DNA of 64,000 nt. Origin: Phoronis australis (lineage: Eukaryota; Phoronida; Phoronidae). The DNA lies in NCBI GenBank assembly GCA_002633005.1, contig NMRA01000001.1:441299-505298 (forward strand), given 5' to 3'. The notes below the pieces were generated by a model. It was not told the origin of the DNA, made no database searches, and saw nothing but the letters and a program-made list of their open reading frames with translations. Positions 35,821 to 46,836 of this stretch are shown here, piece after piece (positions within the stretch are counted from its first letter, which is position 1; each line of letters opens with the position of its first letter). The translations under genes and the position numbers were made by a program.

Positions 35821-37290
35821 AGTTAGTGATTAGAATTTTGCCGCCCTAATAGTTATTACGAGTCATTTTTGTTGTTATTAGAATTAGCCGTGCATCATGG
35901 GAAAATGATATTTTTTGCCTGATTACTTTTGTCTTGAACTGTATCTATTTGTTCTGCATTACATGAACATCAAAATAGTTTTATGCTCTGTGTTCAGATG
36001 TAGCCTCTGCTGTTATAAATTAACCATAGCTGTGCTCAAGAATTTCACTTGACAAAATCAAAGTTAACAAGCTGACTGTTAGTGTTTGACAAGTAAGAGA
36101 GATATCACTGTCTAGGCTGTACAACTGATGTCACCAAGCTTTCCTGAGAATAACCAGGAAAATACTTCACTTATTTCGCATAAAACAAATGAATTAAATT
36201 GCCCTGAGTGGAGGTGTGCCAAATAAATGGAAAATGCAGACTTTATTGCTGATGGGTGCGTGAAATTAACGAGTAACCAGCCATTGCCTACTGCCTAGAA
36301 AGGATGCGAATTTTCCAAGGTGCAAAACTGATTTTGTGTGAATTAGGGCAGGCAAGAAATTCTCACCAAATAGCCATAAGTGATGGGCATAATATTTTTA
36401 AAAAAATTTTTCAGTGTAAGAAATGAGGCTTATGTGCTTACCACAGACACTCTCATTAATAGCATTAATTTTTCACGAACACAATTCTTTTGTCCCGCAC
36501 TCCACTGTAGTTCTGTACTCATGTTAGTCAAAATATACCAAGCATGTTCAAAACAACAGAACAGTGGTGCATGAAAAAGGAATTACACTAGAAATGAGAA
36601 AATAATCGTGCTTATGATGTGAAAATTATGCATATCAATGTTTATTCTAGACTTAAATGACAATAATATTCAACTCCAACTTCAACTTAACAGAGGTCCC
36701 AGATATAGTGGTTAAGTGTTAGATAAATTGAACATCAGTCAACCACATTCCATGGCAATACGGAAAAACTCACCATTTTGGACCAGTGCTGTAGTGGTAA
36801 AATTAGAGGTAAGTAGGCACCCAATGCCCACCGTATCACATTGAGCAGTGAATTTTAAAAGTGCACTGAATTCGTATCGTGACATAACTTACAGTGCGTA
36901 GGCACTACGTTTAAATTTCTATGTGTGCCTACGCCCCACTACAGCACCGTTTTGGACATAAATGATTGTTTATTTTAATTATTCAAGCAAATCTAACATT
37001 GTTGATACCATTTTTCAAAATGTTTGTACCTATGGTATGGACATTGAAAAAGACAAAAGTAGCAATCTTTTATGAAAAAATGGGGAAATAAAATATGATT
37101 TTTGCTGGCTTTTTATATCCTGAGGTTTTGCTGTAGTGCAGACATGAGACATTTATTTGTCCACGTGCTATCTCTAACCAAAAATGAATAAGGTCTCTAA
37201 CATTTAACCGGGGTGTAAATTGACTGACAAACGCTGCTGTTTTACTTGGCAATATATCCCCTGTAAAAACATGTGCTTGCTTTGTCCCAG

Positions 37291-37341
37291 GAAGAATATA
37301 ACAAAGATGGCTGGATAAAAGACCAAGTTACCCTTACAAAG
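37291..37341 (+). CDS. Gene P, exon 4, residues 44-60
   Basis: Acceptor cttgctttgtcccag| then EEYNKDGWIKDQVTLTK, phase 0 to 0. The donor AAG|gttgaa is poor; an alternative donor at 37326 (CAA|gttacc) would also keep phase 0 and shorten the product by five residues. Confidence 0.5.
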
Positions 37342-38092
37342 GTTGAAAGCTAGGACTGATTTATAAAATCATCGCTTAAGTATTTCATGCACTTGTGGGT
37401 CTTTGATTCTTTATTAACAGCTAACTTTTCTCACACACACAGAATGAATGTCTATAGGCCTAACTTTTGTGTAATTTGTCAGTTGATTAGCCTAGGACCA
37501 AGCCAAATGCCTGATAAAACTGGTGACGTCAATAAAACTAGACAGTTTTCAAGTGGCACAATTTAAAATGTTGAGCATTCAGATCATTTCTTTTGACAGA
37601 TCAATGAAAAAAATCACACCAGTTTCACGGACAATTAAGCAAAAAGGTAAAGCAGACTAGCTCCACAGTCCTACCTGTACTATTGAACATTCATAAAGGC
37701 AAGAACAAGCCGTTCATAAACTTGATTCTGTGTTCAGTGAACTGCTATTTTAAACTTTAAAGCTGGAAGACTATAGATCTTCTCAAAAAGTGATAAAATT
37801 TAACAATTTTTACTTTTAGGAAGAGAACAAAAGAATTAAGTAAGCATGTTTGTCTATAGATAATTTTTTTGTAACTCGTTGAATAATCTCAAATATTCCA
37901 CATTACGACAAAAACCACCATTTTCAGGGGAACAAACAATTTTTATAGTCTGAAATTTAAGATTTTTTTCAAAAACCATGTGACTCATTTTGCCCCCCTC
38001 CCCTAAAGCACTCATTTTTATTCCACAAAACATGCAACACTAAATTCATACCCCAATTCATGCAAATGCCTCAAAGAACATAAATCACCCAG

Positions 38093-38224
38093 GCATTCAT
38101 TAACGACACCCTGAGTGTTTATACAGGTGTCATCAACACAGACTTCAAACTCACAAGCAAGAGACTGGGAGGACATGTGACCGCCTACAGGAGATATGGT
38201 GTTATGGACACACTGCCTCGTCAG
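38093..38224 (+). CDS. Gene P, exon 5, residues 61-104
   Basis: The longest and most protein-like P exon: AFINDTLSVYTGVINTDFKL, then TSKRLGGHVTAYRRYGVMDT and LPRQ. Acceptor ataaatcacccag|GCA, donor CAG|gtgcgt, phase 0 to 0. A shorter acceptor at 38125 (tttatacag) would need a phase 1 upstream exon. The GGHVTAYRRYG block looks like a conserved core, but I cannot name the family. Confidence 0.72.
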
Positions 38225-38636
38225 GTGCGTATTTTGCCCCATTCTCTGATATCATCTCAGGTGGGTAATTGTTTGGGTCATCTTGGGTGGTGGTTTTGGG
38301 TTTGAGGCTACCCCGCAAAGGGACAGTAGGTCGACTAATGTTGACTCTAGGGTACCACTTTTCATCACTTTGATAATTGTTTACTTACTTCAGTTCACAC
38401 AAAAATAATTGCCAAAACTGTCATTTTTCTATTTGTTATAGATGGATTACCTGGCTCATAACAATTTTATGACATCAACATAGTGAAAGCAACCCAACAA
38501 CAGATTGAAATTGTGTTTACTTGTATTTTTATACACAAAATTTGCCAATCATCAGTATTTCACTTGTCCACCATATCACCTTCTAAATAAGAAGCATAAC
38601 CCTATTCCCCAGATACCCATCCTTCTCATTGAACAG

Positions 38637-38712
38637 GTATTGCAGATAATGTGGGATTTCAATGAACCATACACCCCATCATTTGATGAAAAACTTCCTG
38701 AAGAGAGTATAG
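38637..38712 (+). CDS. Gene P, exon 6, residues 105-129
   Basis: Reads VLQIMWDFNEPYTPSFDEKL then PEESI; acceptor ttctcattgaacag|GTA, donor ATAG|gtatgg, phase 0 to 1. Acidic with aromatic residues. Confidence 0.7.
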
Positions 38713-38832
38713 GTATGGCTTCTCAACTTCACCGTCAGAGTCAAGTGGGGCTTCATAGGAAAATTGAACTGACTCAAGTCTAATTACGAATCTTGGTGTG
38801 TCATAAATTTCCTTCTGAAACCTCTCCAACAG

Positions 38833-38891
38833 GTAAACACAGACTATGTGATTTGAACAGATTTCCTTCTCCTCTGCAAAATAAACAGAAG
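38833..38891 (+). CDS. Gene P, exon 7, residues 130-149
   Basis: Reads KHRLCDLNRFPSPLQNKQK after a split glycine codon; acceptor cctctccaacag|GT, donor AAG|gtaact, phase 1 to 0. A basic segment following the acidic exon 6. Confidence 0.62.
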
Positions 38892-39399
38892 GTAACTCGT
38901 ACCTGAAATCAATTAAAAAATTCCAAGACCTAACGCTTAAGAATTAGTGCCATGAACAAATAATGAACCCTTTAAATGTACATAAATGATACTGAGGTAT
39001 TGATATTAATCAATTAGAGCACATTTTTTACAAAACTTTTCCGCGTTAATAGACAAAAAATTAGTTTTAAAAATTCTCAGATGAAAAAAGTGCAGCACAA
39101 AACAAAAACAAAAACAAACACAATGAATCGGACAAAATGCCATTTCCCCATAATGACAGCTAAGTCCGTTAACAACGTAACTTTTCAATGGAGCCAGAAA
39201 TTAAATTTCCAACCATTTGCAAAAACAGGTTGCGATAATTTAAGGCTTTGTGACAGTTAAATTACAGCTTTAGTAGAACCACTCCTCAAATTTTGAAACA
39301 CATTATATGTGAGTGCATTATGACTACACTGCTAGAAGCTGGATTGAAGAGTCTGGGCAAGGCATGGAGATTGGAATTACTAAAAAATGATTTTGTTAG

Positions 39400-39521
39400 A
39401 AGATAACTAAAATTCCCAGGGTTATCATATGCCCTGAGGCAAAGCTGGAAGGCATTAGAGCTGACCTGCACCCAGTGACTGGCTGCGATTATTTCCGAGC
39501 ACGCACACAGGTTATCCACAG
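39400..39521 (+). CDS. Gene P, exon 8, residues 150-190
   Basis: Acceptor gattttgttag|AAG then KITKIPRVIICPEAKLEGIR, ADLHPVTGCDYFRARTQVIH. Two donors are possible: CAG|gtaggg at 39522 (phase 2, preferred) or CAG|gttatc at 39511 (phase 0). The choice decides which frame the last exon uses. Confidence 0.68.
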
Positions 39522-39697
39522 GTAGGGGAAGAAAGTTACATAACGGCCGTGCAAAAACATAGCCCGACCAAACTAATGACGCGAGTCTTACAAGATCCTG
39601 ATTACAACCATGTAATGACTCAACCAAGGATGAAGTAACTATACAAAAACATGGTGGTAAATAGTAATCTTATCATACCACCCATGTACACTGAGAG

Positions 39698-40268
39698 AGA
39701 TTAGGAGGAGAGTGGAAAAGGGTGGGGGTGCGGGGTTAAGGGGGAAGGCGTGATGGGGGAGGGGAACAGATCAAGAAGAGGGAGGTGGTGTTAATGCAGT
39801 GGGAAGACAAAAAAGAGACGGGGGTCGTGCCAGAGGGGGACGGATGCATGGATGTGATAGAGAAGAATAGATCGAGGGGCATGAGATAAAGAGAGGGAAA
39901 TGGGAGGAGTAACAGAAAGGGAACTTAAGAAGGGGGTGAATGGAGGAGACTGGGATTGGAAGAGGGGGGGAGACGGACGGCAGTGGAGGGGAGAGTGATG
40001 AGGAAAGGGTATTGAAAGAGGGAGACAAACAAATGGAATGAGATTGCAGGGGAAAGATGGAGCCATGGTTAGGGAGGGAGGGTATAAGGAAGGAGGATGG
40101 AAGAAGTGGGAGGGAGGAAGCAGGAAGGAGAGACAGAGGAATGGAGTCACATGGAATGGAAGATATTAAAAGAAAGCAGACGAAGTGGATGGAAAAATGG
40201 GGTGAGAAGGGAGTGCTGCAGCAAGGGAAAGACAGGTTGAGAATGGCGGAGCGGAGTTACGAGAGTTG
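39698..40268. repeat. Long purine-rich tract on the plus strand
   Basis: About 570 bases made almost wholly of A and G (GGA, GAGA, GGGG words) on the plus strand, inside the last intron of gene P. The Pro/Ser/Leu-rich minus frames here are composition artefacts. Confidence 0.85.
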
Positions 40269-41229
40269 GTAGTGGTAGAGTTAAGAGAATCGACAGAAAG
40301 GGAAAACTTTCCCAAACATGGCGTCTCTGTAGTAAAGTGTACAGATATGCTGCCAGCTTTATTCAACGCTTTTCAAACCACTGACAAAGTACATGTTGCA
40401 CAAGCCAGACACCACTATCACCACATGTGATAGTTTTTTGGGGTAAAATAAATACAAGATAAAATACAAGTTTGCTTCATTCAAACTCAAATGACCTAGG
40501 TACACATTAGCGCTTTTACTAAACAAACAACTCAACTCAAGAGCAAGAAATGTTTGACTCTCTCATCTGGTGAACACGATTAAAAGTGACCTCACTGCAT
40601 ATGAGTGGCACACAAGGGTTCTCTCATGAAATCAGTTTTGTAATATTCCTTTTAGTTAGAGTAGTACACTATTCCCGTTGCCAACAGCAACATGTAAACC
40701 ATCATTGAAACAAGAAAACGCTTCAGGTATTAGCTAACACTTAACTTTGAAAATGACGTAGGCATTACCTGTGATTTGAGGTGCTTGCTCATTTGACAAA
40801 AATTCAGATTGGATGAGCATCGTAATGTTTTTAAACCCCAAAGCACTTCAATTAAAAATTCAACATTGACAGTTAAACGTCAGTTAAATGCAGCGTAAAA
40901 CTTTCAAAATGTCGGTTTTCTTCAATTTTTCACACAAAAATTACTGAGGTTTGGCGACATCGTATCTCAGAAATAGCTGATAGGATTTGTGCATTGTTCT
41001 CCAAAACTTCATTAGGAATAGTTTTTATTTTGCTCCATGTTTATATGAGAAGCTATCAAAAAATGGGAACTTTATGATTATCATGAATAAACTCAAAAGT
41101 TACATCAAACAAACATGAAATGATAATTTCACAAACATTCTTAGCTACTTAGGTTAGCATACCACCTGGTGGCCACATAATGAGAAAACTCCATTATTTT
41201 ATTGGCAAAATACACAGTCAGATTTTCAG

Positions 41230-41362
41230 GTCGGTAAAGTCCCTACAAAACATAAATTTTCCAAAGACAGATGTCAGTGTTGCAGTACTGACCAGTCGTT
41301 CATCCCACATGAATAGTACAAACGTCATAGTTACTTCAATGTTCATTGGCATTAAAAAATAA
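41230..41362 (+). CDS. Gene P, exon 9 (last), residues 190-233
   Basis: Acceptor cagattttcag|G. From the 39522 donor it reads SVKSLQNINFPKTDVSVAVL and continues to IKK-stop at 41362. From the 39511 donor it reads VGKVPTKHKFSKDRCQCCST and stops at 41316, giving a 214-residue form with a Cys-rich tail. Both frames are open and each fits its donor's phase, so alternative C-termini are possible. AATAAA follows at 41366. Confidence 0.5.
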
Positions 41363-41365
41363 CAA

Positions 41366-41371
41366 AATAAA
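41366..41371 (+). terminator. Polyadenylation signal of gene P
   Basis: AATAAA four bases after the longer-form stop and 50 bases after the shorter-form stop. Having it so close to the first stop slightly favours the shorter form or overlapping 3' ends. Confidence 0.5.
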
Positions 41372-41726
41372 TTTTCACATTTTTTCTGCCATATGTGTAT
41401 TCTGTGACGAACTGGTGACGAATTAGACAAACACAATCCCTTCAACCTCATAAACTCTTAGTTGTAGAAAAAACTCTCGATTATCACTATCTAATTTTCC
41501 TTTATTCCCAAAACATTCAATTGTTCACATAATCACTTCCTGAACTGCACTGAAGTCAAGGAACATGGAAGTATCCATGACTATTGTTCACATCAATTCA
41601 ATCCATGGTTCACACTACTCAAGCGACACCTATAGAGTGACAGGCTAACTGCAGTGACAATGCCTTGAATTAACACTGCTTTGCTGGGTCCAGAGGCCAT
41701 ATGCAATCAATAGCTTAGTCATGGTA

Positions 41727-41973
41727 CGGTAAAATCTTACCAATTTAGGACACAATATGCCCGACAAGTGAAATTTTGTTTCGTAATTTTACCAAGAAAG
41801 ATATGTAGCACCAAATTAAATAATTTTCCTTGTTCAAGCTTTTTCAACACAACTACCATCAAACAAAATTTAGAAAATTTGTGAGCATTCCCAACAAGGT
41901 TAGAAGCCCTTGAAAAATGTGAAAAGACCATTTTTAGCAATTATTTTTGTCTCAATTTGGTGGGATTTTACTG
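41727..41973. mobile_element. Tc1/mariner-like MITE, intact copy (247 bp)
   Basis: Left end CGGTAAAATCTTACCAATTT and right end, reverse complemented, CAGTAAAATCCCACCAAATT form an inverted repeat of about 26 bp. Flanked by TA on both sides (41725-41726, 41974-41975). The interior includes TTCAAGGGCTTCTAAC (minus strand), shared with fragments at 35.06, 43.19, 44.20 and 46.67 kb. Confidence 0.8.
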
Positions 41974-42298
41974 TAATATAAAAAGGAATACAAGTGAGTC
42001 TGTCTAGTGCTTTCTTACTAAAATGAGAAAGAAGCAAATGGAGGAGCTGTAGCCAACAATTTGAAAGTTGAAAAGTGAGTTCAAGGGATACAATAACTTT
42101 TAGGGCTAAAAAATGCATTTTGGGATTACTGCTGGATAGGATAAGCTTCTAGGAGATATTAGGTTGTTTGATCAGAGCTAAACATTGGGATTTCGTGGTT
42201 CTCTTACAATTCTCCAATTTCCGCCCTTGACTGCCACTCACTTACTGAAACCGAGGCTGGTTCAATATCCCTAAAACACCTGTCTACTTGCTGATGGA

Positions 42299-42366
42299 GA
42301 TTTAGCTCCATTAGCAAAGTGTGAACTGTGAACTCTGAGGTTCTGAGTTCAAATTCGTAAGGGCCG
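42299..42366 (+). repeat. tRNA-derived SINE head or tRNA pseudogene
   Basis: TTTAGCTCCATTAGCAAAG resembles a pol III A box and D-arm, and GGTTCTGAGTTCAAATTC resembles a T-arm/B box at the right distance. The acceptor stem is not preserved. Confidence 0.5.
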
Positions 42367-42511
42367 GGGCTGAACTTGAAAAAAAACACTTTTCTCAGCG
42401 ATTGTATCATTTAACAAGTTCTTGCCACTTCCTGTTCAAGCACCAATTGCCTTTTCAGATGAAACAACTACCTTTAGCCATCACAATCAAATATAGCCTG
42501 CACTCTCTCAC

Positions 42512-42561
42512 CTGTGATTCCATTGTCAGGAAGCAGCAATTGTCCAATATGTTGATCCCAA
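42512..42561 (-). CDS. Gene M, exon 2, residues 9-25
   Basis: A 50-bp exon with an excellent acceptor (cccattggctttgttcag|T) and donor (ACAG|gtgaga). It reads WDQHIGQLLLPDNGIT in the phase set by exon 1: AT from exon 1 plus T gives Ile. Unrecognised. Confidence 0.6.
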
Positions 42562-43179
42562 CTGAACAAAGCCAATGGGAAGAGTCTTAAGCCGGACAAA
42601 GGGTGGCGCTGTCAGCTTCTCGGATCAATGTACTCCATGATTCAATGTTTTTTCAATTCTGAAATGGTAAAAGAGGGAGATAATGAAAACTTAGTCCAAG
42701 CAAACGACATAACTTGTAAACTTTTTTGAACAGTGGACAATAACCTCGAGATGCATTAATGTTTGTGCAATAAAACTTTGAAAACGAGTCACATATCATC
42801 AGGCAACAATGAGTAAAATCTCACCCCTTTGAGATACCAGTTCTATTTTCTCCTTTTTAGGAGATATGTACACCAAACTAACACTTTACTGAGTTCACGT
42901 TCAAGTCTGGCACCATAAATATTTATTGGTTTAACCACCAGACAATATGAAAAGGCACTGAAAAATGAAAAGGAGCAATTAAGACAATTATTTTTACCAG
43001 AAATTGCTATAATTTTATTTAGTATGAACTTTACTGAGCGCATTCATCATCTAATGATGAGATTTTTAAGTGCAAACGCTGACAGCCCGCAATACAGCAG
43101 ACTTGCCATACTGTCCGTGAGATATTACCGCGAAATCTTAACTATTTCATAAAAAAATATCCGACAAAGCTCACTCCTT

Positions 43180-43240
43180 ATTCATTTCAAGGGCTTCCAA
43201 CATTGCTGTGAATACTAAATTTTTTTCAAAATATCAATTG
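43180..43240. mobile_element. Fragment of the TA-flanked MITE family
   Basis: TTTCAAGGGCTTCCAACATT followed by a TCTGATGATTTGG-like tail matches the interior of the 41727 element and the copy at 46.67 kb. Ends are eroded. Confidence 0.45.
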
Positions 43241-44192
43241 TCTGATGATTTGGCTACGACACACAAATTGAGCACGGAAAAGGACTGATTTGGTGCTGGA
43301 TATCTTTTACAGGAGAATAAAATTCTACTTGTACACCATAGTGCATCCTACACTGGCGGGAATCGTACATATTGTCACAGGCAATTGATTAACTTCAACT
43401 TGAATCTCCCCTCATTGCAGTTTCAATGGGCTATTAAAGCTCAAAGTTTCCGGATCTGGCACCAATTATTAACATCTGAGAAAATACAAATTCATCATTT
43501 TCTATAAATACCTACACCCACCCAACAATCAGCTATTTATTCTGGAAAGCTGGCAGTTCAAATACAGCCAACCTTTCCCACATTCTACTGAAAGGACGCT
43601 CATTAGCGTAACAGGTAAAGCTTATACCAGTGATTATTTATTGATCACAAGACAACACCGTTCACCCTGTAATAATAACTTGACAAATAGAAGAGGAGTT
43701 ATGAAAACAGAACTTCTATTGACTGCACGTATGCTTTATCAATACAAAATATTGTTTTGCTCAGAAAGAACTATTGACATTTTCAGGTGCATTTGTGGCC
43801 GAGATCAACATGCGAAATAAAAAAATTAGAAAAAATCAGCGGGTTTCTTTCTTAAGGAGGTAGCAAAACCGCATACCTTTGAAGAATCTAAATTGTGACT
43901 TTGGTCACTTATTGTCGTAAAATTGACCTTGATTTGTTCCTTACTCAGACGAGAAGTATATTATTCCCCGAGACCATAATCGGCCAATAAAGTGACAAAT
44001 AATAATTGTCGGGACAAAGTCACCTTGTACAAAGTGGTCTCAAAATAATAATGAGCTCAGACAAAAAAGAAAATAATGAGCTGACAGTTCTTAGTCTAAG
44101 CCCAGAAATCCGATTTGCGACCGATTTGATAGCAGCAGGATAAACTCACATGAATTTCAGACAAAAGTTATTGTCCAGATAACCTCTTTACA

Positions 44193-44260
44193 TTTCAAGG
44201 GCTTTCAACATGATTGTTCCAAATGCCCACAAATTTTTCAGAAACCCTTCTCAGTACAGT
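44193..44260. mobile_element. Fragment of the TA-flanked MITE family
   Basis: TTTCAAGGGCTTTCAACATG, then AAATGCCCACAAATTTTTCA, matches the family interior. No clear ends. Confidence 0.45.
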
Positions 44261-44749
44261 AACTGTGGAACGCAACTTGAACATCAACTGTTTGCCAAAA
44301 AAGGTGCTACCAGCACAATCCAAGCTATGAATCTTGTTAAAACACAGCTAAGAAGTAGCGGGAGGGCGTGCAACATTGGAAGAGTACTCACACACTGCGC
44401 ATTATCAATATCCGATAATTGTGTGGTCTGCTTATGTAAACGGGTATTGTTGTGAAGATCACCTGGCTCATTTCATACCTTTGCGTACCTGCACACTACA
44501 AAGTTCAGGCTCGACAAGGTATGAGTAGAGCCTAGTCTAAAGCGATAATGAGCTGTCAATTCTTTCCAAGTTCAAAAATCCTTTCTCAGAGCAGAACAAA
44601 TTTAAAAAACCTTTAAAGGTCTGCGGAAGTTTCTTTTTTAAGGGAATTGAGGTTTATAGCATCTGTAATTGATGGCTTTTTGACCAGCTGACCCGTGAAC
44701 CTCCTAATGAGGTGCACAATCGCTTTAATGTAATATCAACAAGGGTGAC

Positions 44750-44850
44750 AGCATGGCTCAGTGGATTGAGCTCCGGACTCCCATACGGGAGACAATTGAG
44801 CATTGCACACACAAAGATGTCTCCTACTCATCTGAGCTCGATCTTGATCG
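44750..44850 (+). repeat. tRNA-derived SINE-like segment
   Basis: GCATGGCTCAGTGGATTGAG is a good A-box-like D-arm, and GAGCTCGATCTTG about 73 bases on is a weak B box. A GGAGAC/GTCTCC inverted word lies between. Confidence 0.4.
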
Positions 44851-46616
44851 TCACGGTGAATGTGTGGTAGTTCAGGGAGTGAATTAGAACCTGGATATGA
44901 TGCGAAAGCGAATTCTGGGGAGAGGGGAGGGCCGGAGAGAGGTAAATACCATAGAAGAGATACTCAGGACTTGTCGCTTATATTTAAGACTTTCAAGTCC
45001 ACTCACCCAACAAAAGGCTATTATTTCCGACAAAATTCCCTGCAAAATGTACATCTTCCAACTCAATTCCCAACTACAAAAAATCTATTTTTTAAAATAC
45101 TATGTGAATAGTCCACACGACACTCAAAGCCATTATGAACCCCTTCAGTTGTGAAATACCATTGGATCAATACAATTTTACTGACAACTAATTTTTGTAT
45201 CAATTTGTTGGAGTCATTTCTGGACATAAAGAGACATGTCACGCTCACATGCGTAACAACAACCTCAGCCTGATCAGTTTCTCAACACTTTAACATTCCA
45301 AGCGTGTAATAAAGTAAGCCTCCAATCTACTATGTTATCTAAGTACATGTACGTTTTCAAATGATAAAAATCAGTACGAACCTGCTTACATTTTCACCAA
45401 AATTAATTCTCACTCCAAATCGAAGTACATTTCGCAGCTTGTGTGACAAGGCAGTGCTGTTTCTATACTGCAATTTTAATCACCCAAGTTTCTCCCTGAC
45501 AAAATATTTGCAGACGGCCTGATTTCATCAATAATCATGGCGAACAAAGGATTTCTATGGACAGCGTGTCGTTTATGCACACAGTTTATCGATACGTTTT
45601 CTACAAGTCTATGCTCCTGCTGAAGACTGGTCGATGGTTAATGTAAGCAAACTCACAAATCCCTGATTAAAATGTTGAAAGCTTTATTGTTAGGTTACAA
45701 ACAGAAACACAAAACAATATTCAGCGGTATAAAATTTGTGACAAGAAAAAAGAACAACAAGGGTTTACAAAATACCTAATGGCAGATGCAGAAAAAGGTA
45801 TTGCGCTAATTCTTCGTGTACTTTAAAAACAATATGGCTGACAAATGAAATACTATTTAGTTGAATTTTTAGTCTATTACAGACGAGTTTGCAGTGTAGC
45901 GAGGTCACAAAACAGCATTGGAAAATATCATTTTGGCAATTATTTTGTGTAAAATAAGTGGCAAATTGCCAGAGGCATGTGAAGGTAAAAATTCCCTCAA
46001 TTTCATTTTAAAATATTTCATTTGGAAATTGCATGTAAAGACTTAAAGACAATCCCTTTTGGCTATCACTGATACCCACACGACTTAGCCTAACACCTCA
46101 CCACCAATGGAAGGCATAGGGGTTAATGTTATGACAGTATTTATTGCAGCAGGTCTAAGGGCCTAGGGGACAAGCAGAATGCTTCCCAACAATTTGCAGA
46201 GGCGTAATGAAATTTCAAGACATATGCTGGTCCACCTGGTGTGTACCTGGCCCAAACTCAAGTCGACCATAAGAGTCGTCCACAAAATCAGGCTGAACAA
46301 TTACTGTTATACTGATCTCAGTAAACATCTGCTCTCGCTTATCAGTATCCTGTTCTTTTGCTTAATGTGAAACTGATCTCACAACAAATCAGATCAATTT
46401 TCGTTATACAATTAATCGATAGTCAAGGTGTGGTCCGAAGATTGTAAAAGGGTAGTAACAGGCATTCCCAGCATTCTGATTACTGAGAACCACCGTAGGT
46501 GTTTTGGTGACTTTAGATACCATTTCGCGGCATTCATCGGTCGTTGAAATTAAATAATTTGTGAATTTTAATTTTTCTAACTACACTCACCCGAGCTTCA
46601 CCTGAGTCTTAGTATA

Positions 46617-46836
46617 GTAAAATTTCATCAATTTTGGAAAACTGCAATTTTTTCCTTTTTTCAAAATCAAGTCCAACACTGTTGCAAATGCCCACAATTT
46701 CTCAGAATCATTGTCTGATAGTAGCTATGGTATAGATCTGTAAAATGACAAAGCATTATTTATTGACCTTTTATGAAAATATTTGAAAAAATAAAATTTC
46801 ACTTGTCAGCCACAGTGTGCCCCAAACTAGAGAGAA
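46617..46836. mobile_element. Diverged copy of the TA-flanked MITE family
   Basis: Begins AGTAAAATTTCATCAATTTT after TAT and contains CAACACTGTTGCAAATGCCC; the right half AAATTTCACTTGTC matches the interior of the 41727 element in the opposite orientation. Confidence 0.55.

Noticed and set aside
38018-38242. Minus-strand frame opposite P exon 5
   Set aside because: Lacks acceptor/donor pairs, while the plus frame fits a nine-exon chain.
39286-39627. Minus-strand 113-codon frame
   Set aside because: Shadow of P exon 8 plus intron; no splice support.
39771-40150. Pro/Ser/Leu-rich minus frames
   Set aside because: Artefacts of the purine-rich tract.
43424-43855. Two plus-strand acceptors followed by short frames to stop codons, first considered as the end of gene P
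   Set aside because: The exon at 41230 is closer, fits the better donor phase and is followed at once by AATAAA.
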